A DNA stretch of 64,000 nt, from positions 1-64,000 of the forward strand of contig CAYQTL010000001.1 in assembly GCA_964420405.1 (NCBI GenBank). Reading direction: 5' to 3'. Below the pieces are notes generated by a model that saw nothing but the letters and a program-made list of their open reading frames with translations, searched no databases and had not been told where the DNA came from. This document shows, one piece after another, positions 45,329 to 54,269 of the stretch. Made by a program: the position numbers and the translations under genes. Position 1 is the first letter of the stretch, and each line of letters opens with the position of its first letter. The stretch is from CAYQTL01 sp964420405 (GTDB taxonomy: Bacteria > Acidobacteriota > Thermoanaerobaculia > Thermoanaerobaculales > Sulfomarinibacteraceae).

Positions 45329-46522
45329 GTGGACCGGGATGGCGGAGACCGCCGCTCGCGGAGCCGCGCGGCGCGGGCGTTCGGAGCACGGCTGCTGACT
45401 CTCGCCGTGGCGCTGGTGGCGACGCTGGCACTGTGCGAGCTCGGCGCACGGCTGGTCCTGCCGCGGCGCCAGGTGGTGGAGGTCGCGCCGGTGCCGCCGG
45501 CCGCCGTCGCGGCAGGACCGGTGCGAAACGCCGAGCAGGCGGGCGGGATCGACGTCCTTCTCGACTGGTCGGGTCCACGGGGGCTGCGGCTGCACCCCAA
45601 CGTGCGGGCGGTGATCCGGGAGCACCGTCTCAGCGGTCGGGACGTCGTCATCGAGACCAACGGCCTCGGTCTGCGGCACCCGCCCCTCGGGCCGGCGGTC
45701 ACCGCCGGGACCCGGGTGCTGGTGCTCGGCGACTCCATCACCTTCGCCGACTACGCGCCGCTCGAGGAGACCTTCCCGGGACAGCTCGAGCGGCTCCTTC
45801 GGGCGGCGGACCATGACGTGTCGGTGATCAACGGCGGCCTGCCGGGGGCCAGCACCGCCGACGAGCTGGCGCTCTACCTGGAGATCCGCGACGAGGTGCG
45901 GCCCGACGTGGTGATGCTGGCGATGTACCTCAACGACGCCCAGAACTCGGGCCGGTTCTACGCCCGGGAGGTGGCACCGTGGCTGAAGTGGAGCCGGTTC
46001 GCGGGCTGGGCGGTGGGGCGGGTCGACCTGCTGCGCGGCCGGCTGACGGTGGAGGCCGCCAACCCCGAGATCGACCCCGGCTGGCGGGAGGCCTTCCGCG
46101 CCGGCCGGGACCTCGAGCCCGGCGACATGCTCCGCGATCCCGCCGCGGTCGACTTCGAGATCTACAACGCCTCCAACGACTTCGGACTGGCCTGGAACGA
46201 CGACGCGTGGACGTCGCTGGAGCGCCTGGTGGCGGCGTTCGCCCACGAGACCGACCGTCGCGGCGAGCGCTTCGGCGTGCTGCTGCTGCCGGTCCATTTC
46301 CAGGTCCTCGGAACGGTCGACAACCGGACGCCGCAGCGGCGGTTCGCCGCCATGTGCGACCGTCTCGACCTGGCGTGCCTCGACCTGCTTCCGAGCCTGC
46401 GCGCCGCAGCCGCTGGCGACGGGGAGCTGTTCCTGGACCACTGCCACCTGACCGCCGCCGGCAACCGCGCCGTCGCCGAGGCGATCGCCGCGTGGCTGCC
46501 GGCGGCGGACCTCCTGCCGTAG
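45329..46522 (+). CDS. SGNH/GDSL hydrolase with N-terminal membrane anchor
   Basis: 397 residues. A transmembrane helix (about 17-37, RLLTLAVALVATLALCELGA) is followed by an SGNH fold with GDSITF (nucleophile Ser), INGGLPGAST, LNDAQNS (Asn) and the Asp-His pair in DHCHLTAAGN near the C-terminus. Such proteins act as esterases, acetyl-transferases or deacetylases on surface polysaccharides. The GTG at 45329 lacks a Shine-Dalgarno; the -10-like CACGAT eight bases upstream is weak. It stands alone between the parvulin gene and the membrane glycosyltransferase gene. Confidence 0.83.
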   Translation: MDRDGGDRRSRSRAARAFGARLLTLAVALVATLALCELGARLVLPRRQVVEVAPVPPAAVAAGPVRNAEQAGGIDVLLDWSGPRGLRLHPNVRAVIREHRLSGRDVVIETNGLGLRHPPLGPAVTAGTRVLVLGDSITFADYAPLEETFPGQLERLLRAADHDVSVINGGLPGASTADELALYLEIRDEVRPDVVMLAMYLNDAQNSGRFYAREVAPWLKWSRFAGWAVGRVDLLRGRLTVEAANPEIDPGWREAFRAGRDLEPGDMLRDPAAVDFEIYNASNDFGLAWNDDAWTSLERLVAAFAHETDRRGERFGVLLLPVHFQVLGTVDNRTPQRRFAAMCDRLDLACLDLLPSLRAAAAGDGELFLDHCHLTAAGNRAVAEAIAAWLPAADLLP

Positions 46523-46749
46523 GGGCCGAGAGCGACCGACCGCTCCCGCTCCCGACGGGGGGACCTGCCGGTCGTCCCTGAAGGATCTGATGGGCAGGGA
46601 CCGGGGTCTTCGGGACACGCGGGCCTCCGGGTCGCCACCGGTCGGCGCGGCCGGGAGAGGGTCCGGCGGTGTGGACGGGTCATCCAGCGGACCGTCGGCA
46701 ACGGGACGGGGGAACGATCGGAACCGCAGGGACGCGTCCGGGCGCGGTG

Positions 46750-48906
46750 TCACTCCCCCGATCCCGGCTGCCTCTGGCACACGACGAGATGGAGGATGTC
46801 GGGATGGGGTCCGACCTCCCATCGCCCGACGGCGCCACCTGGGCAGCGGGCGAGAACGCCCGCGAGCAGCTCACGGGAGGCAGCGGCCTCCTGCACCAGG
46901 TACACCACGCGGCGCCAGTCGGCCCCGTCGTGGTCGGCGGCGGCGAGCCGGTCGAGGCCCGCCCAGCGCACCGGCCACCGCTGGCGGACGCCGGGATCGA
47001 GCGCCGCGGCGGGGTCGGCGGCGACGCGATCCCACGGTGGCTCATGGGCCTGCAACGGAAGCCACGCGGTGGGGCGGACCCGCGCCAGGTCGTCCATCAG
47101 CAGGTAGGTCATCTTGCCCACCAGGTAGTGGTTGGTGAACGCGCCGATGACGATCGTGCCCGGCTCGAGCTGCCGGGCAACCTCCTCGGCGACGACCTCC
47201 TCTCCGATCCTGCCCGCCGGGTAGTGGCGGCCGGAGAGCCACAGCTCGACCGACACCGCGCTCCAGGCGACGAACGTCAACCCGACCGCCACGGAGGCGA
47301 GGAGACGGGCGGCCCGCGGACGCAACGCACCGGCGAGCGCCGCCACCAGCAGCGCCGCCGCCACCGCTGCCACCACCGCCAGCGCCGGGTACATGGCGGC
47401 AGCCCGCTTGACGTATGCGACGCGGGCGAACACCGCCGAGCTGGCGCCGGCTGCCACCAGCGTCAGAAGCGGGAGCGACGGCGCGAGCCGCGGCGTCGCC
47501 GCCAGCGCCGCCAGGCCGAGCACCGCGAGGACGGCCGTCGGCCACGGCAGCGACCGGCGCGGCAGACCCTCGACCTGGGGCAGGAACGTCTGGTGGAACA
47601 GGTGTGGAACCTCGAGCACGACGCCCGCGGCCAGGTCCGCCGCGTTGCCGGCGGCGTGGACGACCCGGTCGGCCGCTGCGAGCGGGGCCTCCGGATCCCC
47701 GCCGGCGACGCGCGGCCCGAGCTGCTCGAGATAGCTGCCGATTCCGGTCGGCTCGACTCCCCCGAGCCAGGTCGAGAGGTACGGCCCACCGAACCAGGCG
47801 GCGACCCCCACGGCGACCAGCACCACCCGCCAGCCCGCCTGCCGGCAAAAGCCGCGATCCCACGCCCACCGGGCGCCCACCGCCACCACCGGCACCACCA
47901 CCGCCACCTGCCCCGACGGATACTGGTGCCAGCTGAGCGCCATCAGCGCCGCCGCGGCCGCGAACCAGCCGAGGGTCGGCGCCCGCAGAAGACGGATCGT
48001 GACCCAGCACAGCAACAGCCCGGGCCAGGCGGTGGCGCCGTGGGGATGCACGTCGCTGCGACCCCAACCGATCTGGAGGGGGTCGAGAGCGAGCAGCGCG
48101 GCGGCGGCGACCCCCGCCCACCGGCCGGCCGCCTCCCGCGCCAGCAGCCATCCGGCCGCCACCGTCAGAAGGGCCACCAGCGCCGATCCGAGGCGCACCG
48201 CCAGCGTGGTGTGACCCGCGAGCTCGATGCCGAGCCGGATCGGCGCGTAGTACAGGAACCCGAGGGGCGCCCACGGGCCGTCGGCGCCGGCGTTGGCGAG
48301 CAGCGTCCCGCGCCAGGTGGCGGCGCCGACCATGTACGGGCTGAGCTCGCCCTCGAACGCCCCCACCACGCGGTCGAGGGCGTAGAGCCGGAGCACCACC
48401 GCGACCAGACCGACCACGACGAGCGCCGCGCCCTCCGCGCCGCGCACGACCCGCTCCGGCTCCTGCGCCAGCGGCGCGAAACCGGCGTCTGCCCCGCTCC
48501 GCCGGGCGAGAAGCACCATCACGACCGCCGCCGCGTACCCGGCGGCGCCCGCGACGGGCCACCGCCACAGCAGGGCGCACTGCCCGAGCACCGCGGCGGC
48601 GGCGGCCGCCGCCAGCCAGCGGCTCGAGGCGGCGACCCGGGGCCACGCTGCGACCGCCGCCATCGCCACCGCCGCTGCGACCGCCGTCCAGGTCGCCGCC
48701 GGCCGCGGGTCCGCCAGGAGGAGCTCGCCGAGGCGGGCCGCGCGACGGACCGCGGGCTCGAGAGCCGTCAGGGCCGCACGCCCCGCCCGCTCGTCGGCCA
48801 CCGCCGCGGTCACGGCGGCGACGGTGGCCCCGGCCAACCCCGTCAGCGCCCACCGTCCGGCGCGGGGCGACCTGGACCAGCCTCGTCGCTGGGCGCTCGT
48901 GCCCAT
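46750..48906 (-). CDS. Multi-span membrane protein, glycosyltransferase 39/ArnT-like
   Basis: 718 residues with more than ten transmembrane helices. An Asp/Glu-rich early loop (VGAFEGELSPYMVGAATWRG) and the following GPWAPLGFLYY/IRLGIELAG region match the ArnT/PMT-type glycosyltransferases that use polyprenyl-linked sugars outside the membrane. The soluble C-terminal part (about 560-718) ends in the periplasm. Function and acceptor are unknown. The ATG at 48906 has no Shine-Dalgarno but TATCGA ends six bases upstream. It is divergent from the small gene and kinase at 48993. Confidence 0.72.
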   Translation of the reverse strand: MGTSAQRRGWSRSPRAGRWALTGLAGATVAAVTAAVADERAGRAALTALEPAVRRAARLGELLLADPRPAATWTAVAAAVAMAAVAAWPRVAASSRWLAAAAAAAVLGQCALLWRWPVAGAAGYAAAVVMVLLARRSGADAGFAPLAQEPERVVRGAEGAALVVVGLVAVVLRLYALDRVVGAFEGELSPYMVGAATWRGTLLANAGADGPWAPLGFLYYAPIRLGIELAGHTTLAVRLGSALVALLTVAAGWLLAREAAGRWAGVAAAALLALDPLQIGWGRSDVHPHGATAWPGLLLCWVTIRLLRAPTLGWFAAAAALMALSWHQYPSGQVAVVVPVVAVGARWAWDRGFCRQAGWRVVLVAVGVAAWFGGPYLSTWLGGVEPTGIGSYLEQLGPRVAGGDPEAPLAAADRVVHAAGNAADLAAGVVLEVPHLFHQTFLPQVEGLPRRSLPWPTAVLAVLGLAALAATPRLAPSLPLLTLVAAGASSAVFARVAYVKRAAAMYPALAVVAAVAAALLVAALAGALRPRAARLLASVAVGLTFVAWSAVSVELWLSGRHYPAGRIGEEVVAEEVARQLEPGTIVIGAFTNHYLVGKMTYLLMDDLARVRPTAWLPLQAHEPPWDRVAADPAAALDPGVRQRWPVRWAGLDRLAAADHDGADWRRVVYLVQEAAASRELLAGVLARCPGGAVGRWEVGPHPDILHLVVCQRQPGSGE

Positions 48907-48912
48907 GGCGGG

Positions 48913-48918
48913 TCGATA
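48913..48918 (-). promoter_or_regulatory. -10-like TATCGA before the membrane glycosyltransferase gene
   Basis: TATCGA ends exactly six bases before the ATG at 48906 and there is no Shine-Dalgarno, consistent with a leaderless transcript. Confidence 0.45.
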
Positions 48919-48992
48919 CCACAGCCGGGAGCGCCCCGTCCAGACGCGCCGTCGACTACGATGGTGCGGGACACCACCGGAGGGGAGCACCG

Positions 48993-49178
48993 ATGGGCCG
49001 GACCGACGAGACCCTCGACCTCATCGAGTCGCTGCGGGACACCCCGCCACCCCAGCGCCACAGGCGCCTGGCGCGCCTCGCCCGTCCCACCCTCGAGGCT
49101 CTCGCCCTGGTGCTCCTCGACTCGCACCGGCAGGCGTCCGCGGCCGATCGGGGCGAACGGCCCGGAGACGGGTCGTGA
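48993..49178 (+). CDS. Small conserved-looking protein coupled to a kinase gene
   Basis: 61 residues (MGRTDETLDLIESLRDTPPP...) from an ATG with a strong GGAGGGGA nine bases upstream. The stop TGA overlaps the kinase GTG (GTGA), which argues that it is a real gene translated with the kinase. It is mostly helical, with an amphipathic stretch RLARLARPTLEALALVLL and a charged C-terminus. It might act as a cofactor or regulator of the kinase, but this is inference only. Confidence 0.6.
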   Translation: MGRTDETLDLIESLRDTPPPQRHRRLARLARPTLEALALVLLDSHRQASAADRGERPGDGS

Positions 49179-50605
49179 GCGGATCCGAGCCGACGGTCGC
49201 GGCCGGCACCCGGGTCGACGGCTACCAGGTCGACGCGCTGCTCGGCACCGGCGGGATGGGCGAGGTGTACCGCGCCCGGGACGTCGCCCTCGACCGGCTG
49301 GTGGCGCTGAAGATGGTGTCCCGTACCCTCGCCCGGGAACCGACGTTCGTCGCCCGCTTCGAACGCGAGGCGCGGGCGGCGTCGGCCGTCAACCATCCCA
49401 ACGTCGCCCAGATCCACGCCTACGGCGTGTGGCAGGGACGGCCGTACTTCGTGATGGAGCACGTCGAGGGACGATCGCTCGCCGAGATCGTGCGCCGGGA
49501 CGGGCGGCGCTCGGGATCGGCCGCGGTCGGCCTGGTCCGGCAGGCCGCGGAGGGGTTGCGGGCGGCGTGGGAGTGCGGCGTCATCCACCGCGACGTCAAG
49601 CCCGCCAACCTGATGGTCGACAGGTCCGGGACGGTCAAGGTCGTCGACTTCGGGCTCGCTCGCCGCCAGTCGGGCCCGAGCGACCTCAGCCGGACCGACA
49701 TGGTGCTCGGCACCCCGGCGTACATGTCTCCCGAGCAGGCGCTCGCCCGGGGAGTCGACTTCCGGACCGACGTCTACTCCCTCGGCGCCACCTTCTACTA
49801 CCTGCTGACCGGCGAGCCGCCGTTCGGCGGTGACACGCCGATCGCGGTCATGATGCGCCACGTCCACGACCCGGTGCGGCCGGTGCGCGAGCTCAACCCG
49901 CGGGTGCCCGAGGCGGTGGCCTCGGTGATCGAGCGGATGCTCGCCAAGGACCCGGACCGGCGCTACGGCAGCTGGGACGACCTGCTCGTGGACCTCGACG
50001 CGCTGTCGCGGGCACGGCCGGCGCACACGGCCTCGCCGCCGCCCGCGACGGGTCCGGCGGCGCGCGGGGGTCCGTCGCCGGCGCTGGCTGCCGCCGCTGC
50101 GGTGGCCGTCGTGGTGCTGGCCGTGGCGGTGCTCGGGCCCATCCTGGCGCCGGAGCCCCCGCCTCCGGTCGCGCCACCGTCGACCGTCGGGTCACCCACC
50201 GTCGCCGCCGACGCTCCCTCGGCGACGCCTCCGGCAGAGACCGGCGACGGCCGGCCACGGTCGATGCCCCGCAACACCTTCGAGGCGATCGTGCCGGCGC
50301 TGCGGATGGCCCACGGCGCGGCGACGCTCGCGAGCATGCGCCGGGTGGACGTCGCGGTCCAGACGTACCAGTCGGAGAACGGGACGCTGCCGGACACGCT
50401 CGAGGAGCTCGCCGGGTGGTACGAGCTCCATCCGGCGTCGCTGCTGGACGCCTGGAACCGGCGGCTCGAGTACGAGCGGCTCGGCGACCAGCGCTACCGG
50501 GTTCGATCCCACGGCGCCGACGGCGTCCGCGCGACGGCCGACGACATCGTGATCGAGAACGGGTACGTCATCCAGGGGGAGCCGGGTCTGCCGCTCGGCC
50601 GGTGA
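49175..50605 (+). CDS. Ser/Thr protein kinase with GspG-like pseudopilin C-terminal domain
   Basis: 476 residues. The kinase domain (about 17-285) has GTGGMGEV, Lys46, HRDVKPAN (Asp140), DFG (Asp158), GTPAYMSPEQ and RMLAKDP. A transmembrane helix (about 303-324) leads into a Pro/Ala-rich linker. The C-terminal domain (367-462) copies the GspG core: VDVAVQTYQSENGTLPDTLE, DAWNRRLEY and SHGADGVRATADDI, the calcium-loop pattern of major pseudopilins, but without a pilin leader. The periplasmic sensor is thus built from a secretion-system fold. It is coupled to the 61-residue gene by GTGA. Its 3' end overlaps the convergent PHP gene by 38 bases. Confidence 0.88.
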   Translation: MSGSEPTVAAGTRVDGYQVDALLGTGGMGEVYRARDVALDRLVALKMVSRTLAREPTFVARFEREARAASAVNHPNVAQIHAYGVWQGRPYFVMEHVEGRSLAEIVRRDGRRSGSAAVGLVRQAAEGLRAAWECGVIHRDVKPANLMVDRSGTVKVVDFGLARRQSGPSDLSRTDMVLGTPAYMSPEQALARGVDFRTDVYSLGATFYYLLTGEPPFGGDTPIAVMMRHVHDPVRPVRELNPRVPEAVASVIERMLAKDPDRRYGSWDDLLVDLDALSRARPAHTASPPPATGPAARGGPSPALAAAAAVAVVVLAVAVLGPILAPEPPPPVAPPSTVGSPTVAADAPSATPPAETGDGRPRSMPRNTFEAIVPALRMAHGAATLASMRRVDVAVQTYQSENGTLPDTLEELAGWYELHPASLLDAWNRRLEYERLGDQRYRVRSHGADGVRATADDIVIENGYVIQGEPGLPLGR

Positions 50606-52526
50606 CGCGGAACGGGCTCGACCACGCGGCGCCGCCGTCGCGTTGGACGACCCGCACGTAGACCACCTCACCCGGCTCCAGCGCCTCGAGCCGCCACTCG
50701 GCCGTCAGCTCCCACCGGCCGTCGCCGGCGACCGCCGCGACCACCTCCAGGCCGCGGACGAGCTCCGCCACGGCGATCTCGGCGGTACCGGCGACCGCGA
50801 CGTACACCGTCGCCGCTGCCGCGGGCTGCGCCACGTCCGCGCCCATGGGGTGGCCGTCGAGGGCCGCCCGCAGCAGGATGCGGGGACCGTTGGTGGCGTA
50901 GCAGCGGCGCTCGAGCAGGGTGCGCCGGACCGACGCCCGGGTGTGCTCCGCGCCGACCAGCGCCGCCACGCCGCCGCTGCGCGCTGCGAGGTGGGCGAGG
51001 CCGGGATGGCCGTCGTGCGAGTCACCGCTGCCGACGAAGCCGAGGCGGTACCCGCGGGCCAGGGCGTCCCGCACCCAGGCCCCGCCGGCGGCCGGGGAGA
51101 CCGGCACGGGTGCGTCCGGCGCCTCGCTGGCACCGTGCACCGACACCACCTCCACCACCGGCTCCAGCTCCGGGTCCGGCGGCACCTGCCACGCGGTGGC
51201 GATCGGCCCGCCCGCCGGGTGGTGGGCGACGGTCAGCGCGCCGCTGCCGGCGAGCGCGGCCCACAGCTCGTCCGGCGTGTCGAACCGTTCGTCCACCGAC
51301 GACAGCACCTCGCCGCCGCCGTCGAAGTACAGCACGTGGCGGTGGCCGTACCTCCAGCTCGTCCACTCGAAACCGGTCAGCGCCACGAACCGGCCGGGGC
51401 GGTGGAGCTCGGCGACGGCGGTGACGGTCTCGCGCCACAGCTCGGGATGGGTGGCGAGGGGTTGGACGCCCCAGTGGTCGTGGTCGGTGACGGCGGCGAC
51501 GTCGAGCGCCGCGGCGTCGCGGGCGTAGCGCAGGTAGTCCACCGGGGTCGCGGTGCCGTCCGACAGCTGGGTGTGGCCATGCAGGTCGGCCCACAGCACC
51601 CGCGGAGCTCCCTGCCGGACCTCGAGCGGGTTGGAGAGCACGGCGGCGAGGCCCTCGACCTCCGCGGCCACCCTGTACAGCCCCTCGCGCAGCGCCACCA
51701 GTGGCACCTCCGCGACTCCCCGGGCATCCGGCTCGAGCGCGACCCCGTCCGGGCCCTCGAGCCCCTCCGGCAGCTCGAGCCGGAGCCGGCCTGCGAACGG
51801 GACGCCGGCGTTGGCCACGGCGTCGAGGACGGCGACGCGCAGCCGGACCGCCTCGCCGGGCGCGGCGACCGACGGCAGGTGGGCCACCAGCCGCGCGGCC
51901 GGCCCCGGTCCCACGTCCACCGTCGGCGAGCCCGGCAGCACCGCGCGCACGCCGTCACCGTCGCCGTCGACCGCGATCCAGATCCGCTCCCGTCGCTCCG
52001 CGTACCGGTCCACCGTGGCCTGGGCGGGCCCCGCACCGTAGGTGATCCGTATCCGGTCTCCGGGAGCGAGGGTCCGGCCACCGATCCGGATCGCCAGCAG
52101 GTGACGGTCGACCGACTCGAGCTCGAGCTCGACGCCGGCCGCGTCGGTGGTCGCGACGGTGTAGCCGGTCGCGCCGGGGGCCGCCACCTGCGGCGGGCTC
52201 CATCCCCAGAACGCCGACGGCTGCAGCAGCACGGCGCCGCCCTCGCCGATGCCGTGGTCGCCGACCTCGTGCACGATCTCGAACCGCCCGCGACCGCCCG
52301 CGACCGCCTCCGACCCGGACTCCAGCCACGCGTGCCCGCCGCCGTCCGACGGGTGGCGCGGGGCGGCGAGGTCCTCCCGCAGCATCTCGGCGATCTCGGG
52401 CCGCGCGGAAGGGGACCAGTCGGCGCGATCGCCCGCGAACCCGGCGGCGGGCCTCTCGGGGGTCGCGCCGCAGGCGGCGAGCGCCGCCGCCACCGTCAGC
52501 CACGCTGCGCACGAAACCGCTCTCAT
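50568..52526 (-). CDS. PHP-domain (DUF3604-like) phosphoesterase lipoprotein
   Basis: 652 residues. The lipobox LAAC puts the lipid on Cys19. The N-terminal half is beta-rich (about 40-310). A PHP metal-dependent domain follows with DLHGHTQLSDGTAT, VTDHDHWG, TVAHHPAGG and GSGDSHDGH, all usual metal ligands. PHP lipoproteins of this type are common in Acidobacteria and Bacteroidetes but their substrates are not established. The ATG at 52526 has TATCGT six bases upstream and only a run of G's as a possible Shine-Dalgarno. The C-terminus overlaps the convergent kinase gene. Confidence 0.85.
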   Translation of the reverse strand: MRAVSCAAWLTVAAALAACGATPERPAAGFAGDRADWSPSARPEIAEMLREDLAAPRHPSDGGGHAWLESGSEAVAGGRGRFEIVHEVGDHGIGEGGAVLLQPSAFWGWSPPQVAAPGATGYTVATTDAAGVELELESVDRHLLAIRIGGRTLAPGDRIRITYGAGPAQATVDRYAERRERIWIAVDGDGDGVRAVLPGSPTVDVGPGPAARLVAHLPSVAAPGEAVRLRVAVLDAVANAGVPFAGRLRLELPEGLEGPDGVALEPDARGVAEVPLVALREGLYRVAAEVEGLAAVLSNPLEVRQGAPRVLWADLHGHTQLSDGTATPVDYLRYARDAAALDVAAVTDHDHWGVQPLATHPELWRETVTAVAELHRPGRFVALTGFEWTSWRYGHRHVLYFDGGGEVLSSVDERFDTPDELWAALAGSGALTVAHHPAGGPIATAWQVPPDPELEPVVEVVSVHGASEAPDAPVPVSPAAGGAWVRDALARGYRLGFVGSGDSHDGHPGLAHLAARSGGVAALVGAEHTRASVRRTLLERRCYATNGPRILLRAALDGHPMGADVAQPAAAATVYVAVAGTAEIAVAELVRGLEVVAAVAGDGRWELTAEWRLEALEPGEVVYVRVVQRDGGAAWSSPFRVTGRAADPAPPG

Positions 52527-52532
52527 CCCCCA

Positions 52533-52538
52533 ACGATA
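52533..52538 (-). promoter_or_regulatory. -10-like TATCGT before the PHP gene
   Basis: TATCGT ends exactly six bases before the ATG at 52526, the same spacing as at 48906 and 59975. Confidence 0.45.
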
Positions 52539-52629
52539 CACGGGGACCTCCAGGGAGGGCTCCCGTCGCCGTCGCTGCCGCCGTCGCTGCCGCCGTCGTC
52601 CGGCGCTGCCGCTGAAGCCGACCGCCAGC

Positions 52630-52647
52630 ATCGGGATCGGGATCGGA
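52630..52647 (+). repeat. Short GGGATC repeat
   Basis: ATCGGGATCGGGATCGG between the PHP gene and the OmpA-family gene. It is the only copy in which the G-rich strand is opposite to the neighbouring genes' sense strand. Confidence 0.7.
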
Positions 52648-52666
52648 GCATGATGGGGACTGAACA

Positions 52667-52695
52667 ACGGGCGGGCCCGCGATGGGCCCGCCCGT
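52667..52695 (-). terminator. Perfect 12-bp hairpin, terminator of the OmpA-family gene
   Basis: ACGGGCGGGCCC / GGGCCCGCCCGT with a 5-nt loop, 22 bases beyond the stop. On the minus strand it is followed by TGTTC, a short T-rich run. The best rho-independent terminator candidate in the window. Confidence 0.7.
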
Positions 52696-52716
52696 GGTTG
52701 TCGGTCCGCGGCAGCG

Positions 52717-54138
52717 TCAGCGCAGCGGCTTGAACTCCACACGGCGGTTTAGTGCCCGGTTCTCGGGGCTGTCATTGGGCACGTGCGGATCGGACTCGCC
52801 CTTGCCGACGGTCGTGATCCGGTTGCCGCTGACCCCCTTCGACACCAGGTACTCCTTGGCGGAAGCGGCGCGCCGCTCCGACAGCTCCTGGTTCCAGCGC
52901 TCCGAACCGGTGTCGTCGGTGTGCCCCTCGATCAGCAGCCCGACGTCCGGGTGGCGCCGCAGCCAGTCGGCGATGCCGTCGAGCACCGGCCTCGCCTCGG
53001 CCCTGATGCCGGCCTTGTTGAGGTCGAACAGCACGTTGCCCTCGACGTGCCACTCCTCGCCCTCGACCCGGACGCCGGCCAGCGGGCAACCCTTCGCGTC
53101 CACCGGGGTTCCGCGCGGCGTGTCGGGGCACTCGTCCCTGTAGTCGGGAACCTCGTCTCCGTCCGAGTCCAGCGGGCAGCCCTGGGCGTCGACCGGCGCG
53201 CCCCGCGGCGTGCTCGGGCACTCGTCCTTGTAGTCCGGCACGCCGTCACCGTCCGAGTCGACCGGGCACCCGTGCTCGTCGACCTCGACGCCCCTGGGAG
53301 TCCCGGGGCAGCGGTCGGAGGCATTCGGAACGCCGTCACCGTCGTCGTCCAGCGGGCAGCCCTTCCCGTCAACCTCGACCCCCCGCGGGGTGTCGGGGCA
53401 CCGGTCGAGGCGGTCGGGCACACCGTCACCGTCCGCGTCGTCCTCGAACAGCCGGTCCCTGACCCACGCGCCCATCGCCTCCGCGCCGACCAGCTCCGAG
53501 GCCTCGGTGAGGGTGCTGCAGGAGGTCAGCGCGCCGATGGTGCCGAGCAGCGACTCGCCGCGCTCCGCGTGGCCCACCAGGACCGGGTGGAAGCACACGC
53601 CGCCGTCGCCGAGCCGATCCACCAGCCGCGTGGCGGCCTCGACCTCGTCGCCACCCATGTGCCGGCCGTCCGACACGATCACCACCGCCAGCCGGTCGGC
53701 ACCGGTGGCGTCGCGGTCGACCGCCCGCAACGCCGCGTCGAGCGGGCTGAGACCGCCGGTGCACTGGATCCGGCCGACCGCGTCGGCCGCGGCCGCCGGG
53801 TCGTACGGGCTGAAACCGAGCAGACCCGAGGTCGTGCCCTCCGGCAGGCACGGGCCCTGCCCGAAGGAGTACACCGCACCGTCGAGCATCCCCTCCGGGG
53901 GCGTCGCCGCCATTGCGCCGGCGAGACCGGTCGCGATGTCGAGCTTGCGCTGCTGGCGCGACGGATCGGCCATGGACAGGGAGCCGTCCACCACGATCGC
54001 GACCGCGTCCACCTTCGCCACCACCCGGTCGCCATCGATCGAGCCCGAGTCGAACTCAAGCTCCGGCGGCGCCGTCGTACATCCCGTCGCCACCACCACC
54101 GCCGCCAGACACACCAGACTCGCCTTCAACCTTCCCAT
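52717..54138 (-). CDS. OmpA-family lipoprotein with VWA and thrombospondin type 3 repeats
   Basis: 473 residues. The lipobox ATGC lipidates Cys20. A von Willebrand A domain (about 41-230) has the MIDAS motif D51-G-S-L-S55 and a second metal residue at SDGRHMGG. Four 30-residue calcium-binding repeats of the TSP3 type (DGDGVPDxxDxCPxTPRG, 235-353) follow, then a peptidoglycan-binding OmpA domain (366-473; VLFDLNKAGI, EGHTDDTGSERWNQELSERR, NRRVEF). It probably lies in the outer membrane and links it to the cell wall or to a ligand by metal. The ATG at 54138 has GGAGGAAG. A TTACACT -10 element lies near 54218 with a GTGGCA hairpin at 54166-54185 in the leader. Confidence 0.9.
   Translation of the reverse strand: MGRLKASLVCLAAVVVATGCTTAPPELEFDSGSIDGDRVVAKVDAVAIVVDGSLSMADPSRQQRKLDIATGLAGAMAATPPEGMLDGAVYSFGQGPCLPEGTTSGLLGFSPYDPAAAADAVGRIQCTGGLSPLDAALRAVDRDATGADRLAVVIVSDGRHMGGDEVEAATRLVDRLGDGGVCFHPVLVGHAERGESLLGTIGALTSCSTLTEASELVGAEAMGAWVRDRLFEDDADGDGVPDRLDRCPDTPRGVEVDGKGCPLDDDGDGVPNASDRCPGTPRGVEVDEHGCPVDSDGDGVPDYKDECPSTPRGAPVDAQGCPLDSDGDEVPDYRDECPDTPRGTPVDAKGCPLAGVRVEGEEWHVEGNVLFDLNKAGIRAEARPVLDGIADWLRRHPDVGLLIEGHTDDTGSERWNQELSERRAASAKEYLVSKGVSGNRITTVGKGESDPHVPNDSPENRALNRRVEFKPLR
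53080..53436 (-). repeat. Four in-frame 90-bp repeats coding TSP3 units
   Basis: Residues 235-353 of the OmpA-family protein are four copies of a 30-residue unit, so the DNA has a 90-bp period. Copies differ at several sites, which argues for old duplication. Confidence 0.85.
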
Positions 54139-54269
54139 CTCACTTCCTCCGTCGGCGCGACCGCCGTGGCAGCCAGCGGTGCCACGACCCTTCTGGTTTC
54201 TCGAAATCAGACCGGACGAGTGTAACAAAGCCACGGACCTCGTGCGTTCCCGGCGGAGGCGCCGGGCGG

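Noticed and set aside
50505..50525. T-arm-like GGTTCGATCCC suggesting a tRNA
   Set aside because: It lies inside the GspG-like kinase domain, and no acceptor or anticodon arms pair around it.
53080..53436. Regular 90-bp repeats resembling a CRISPR array
   Set aside because: They are in-frame coding repeats of TSP3 calcium motifs; no spacer variability or cas genes are present.
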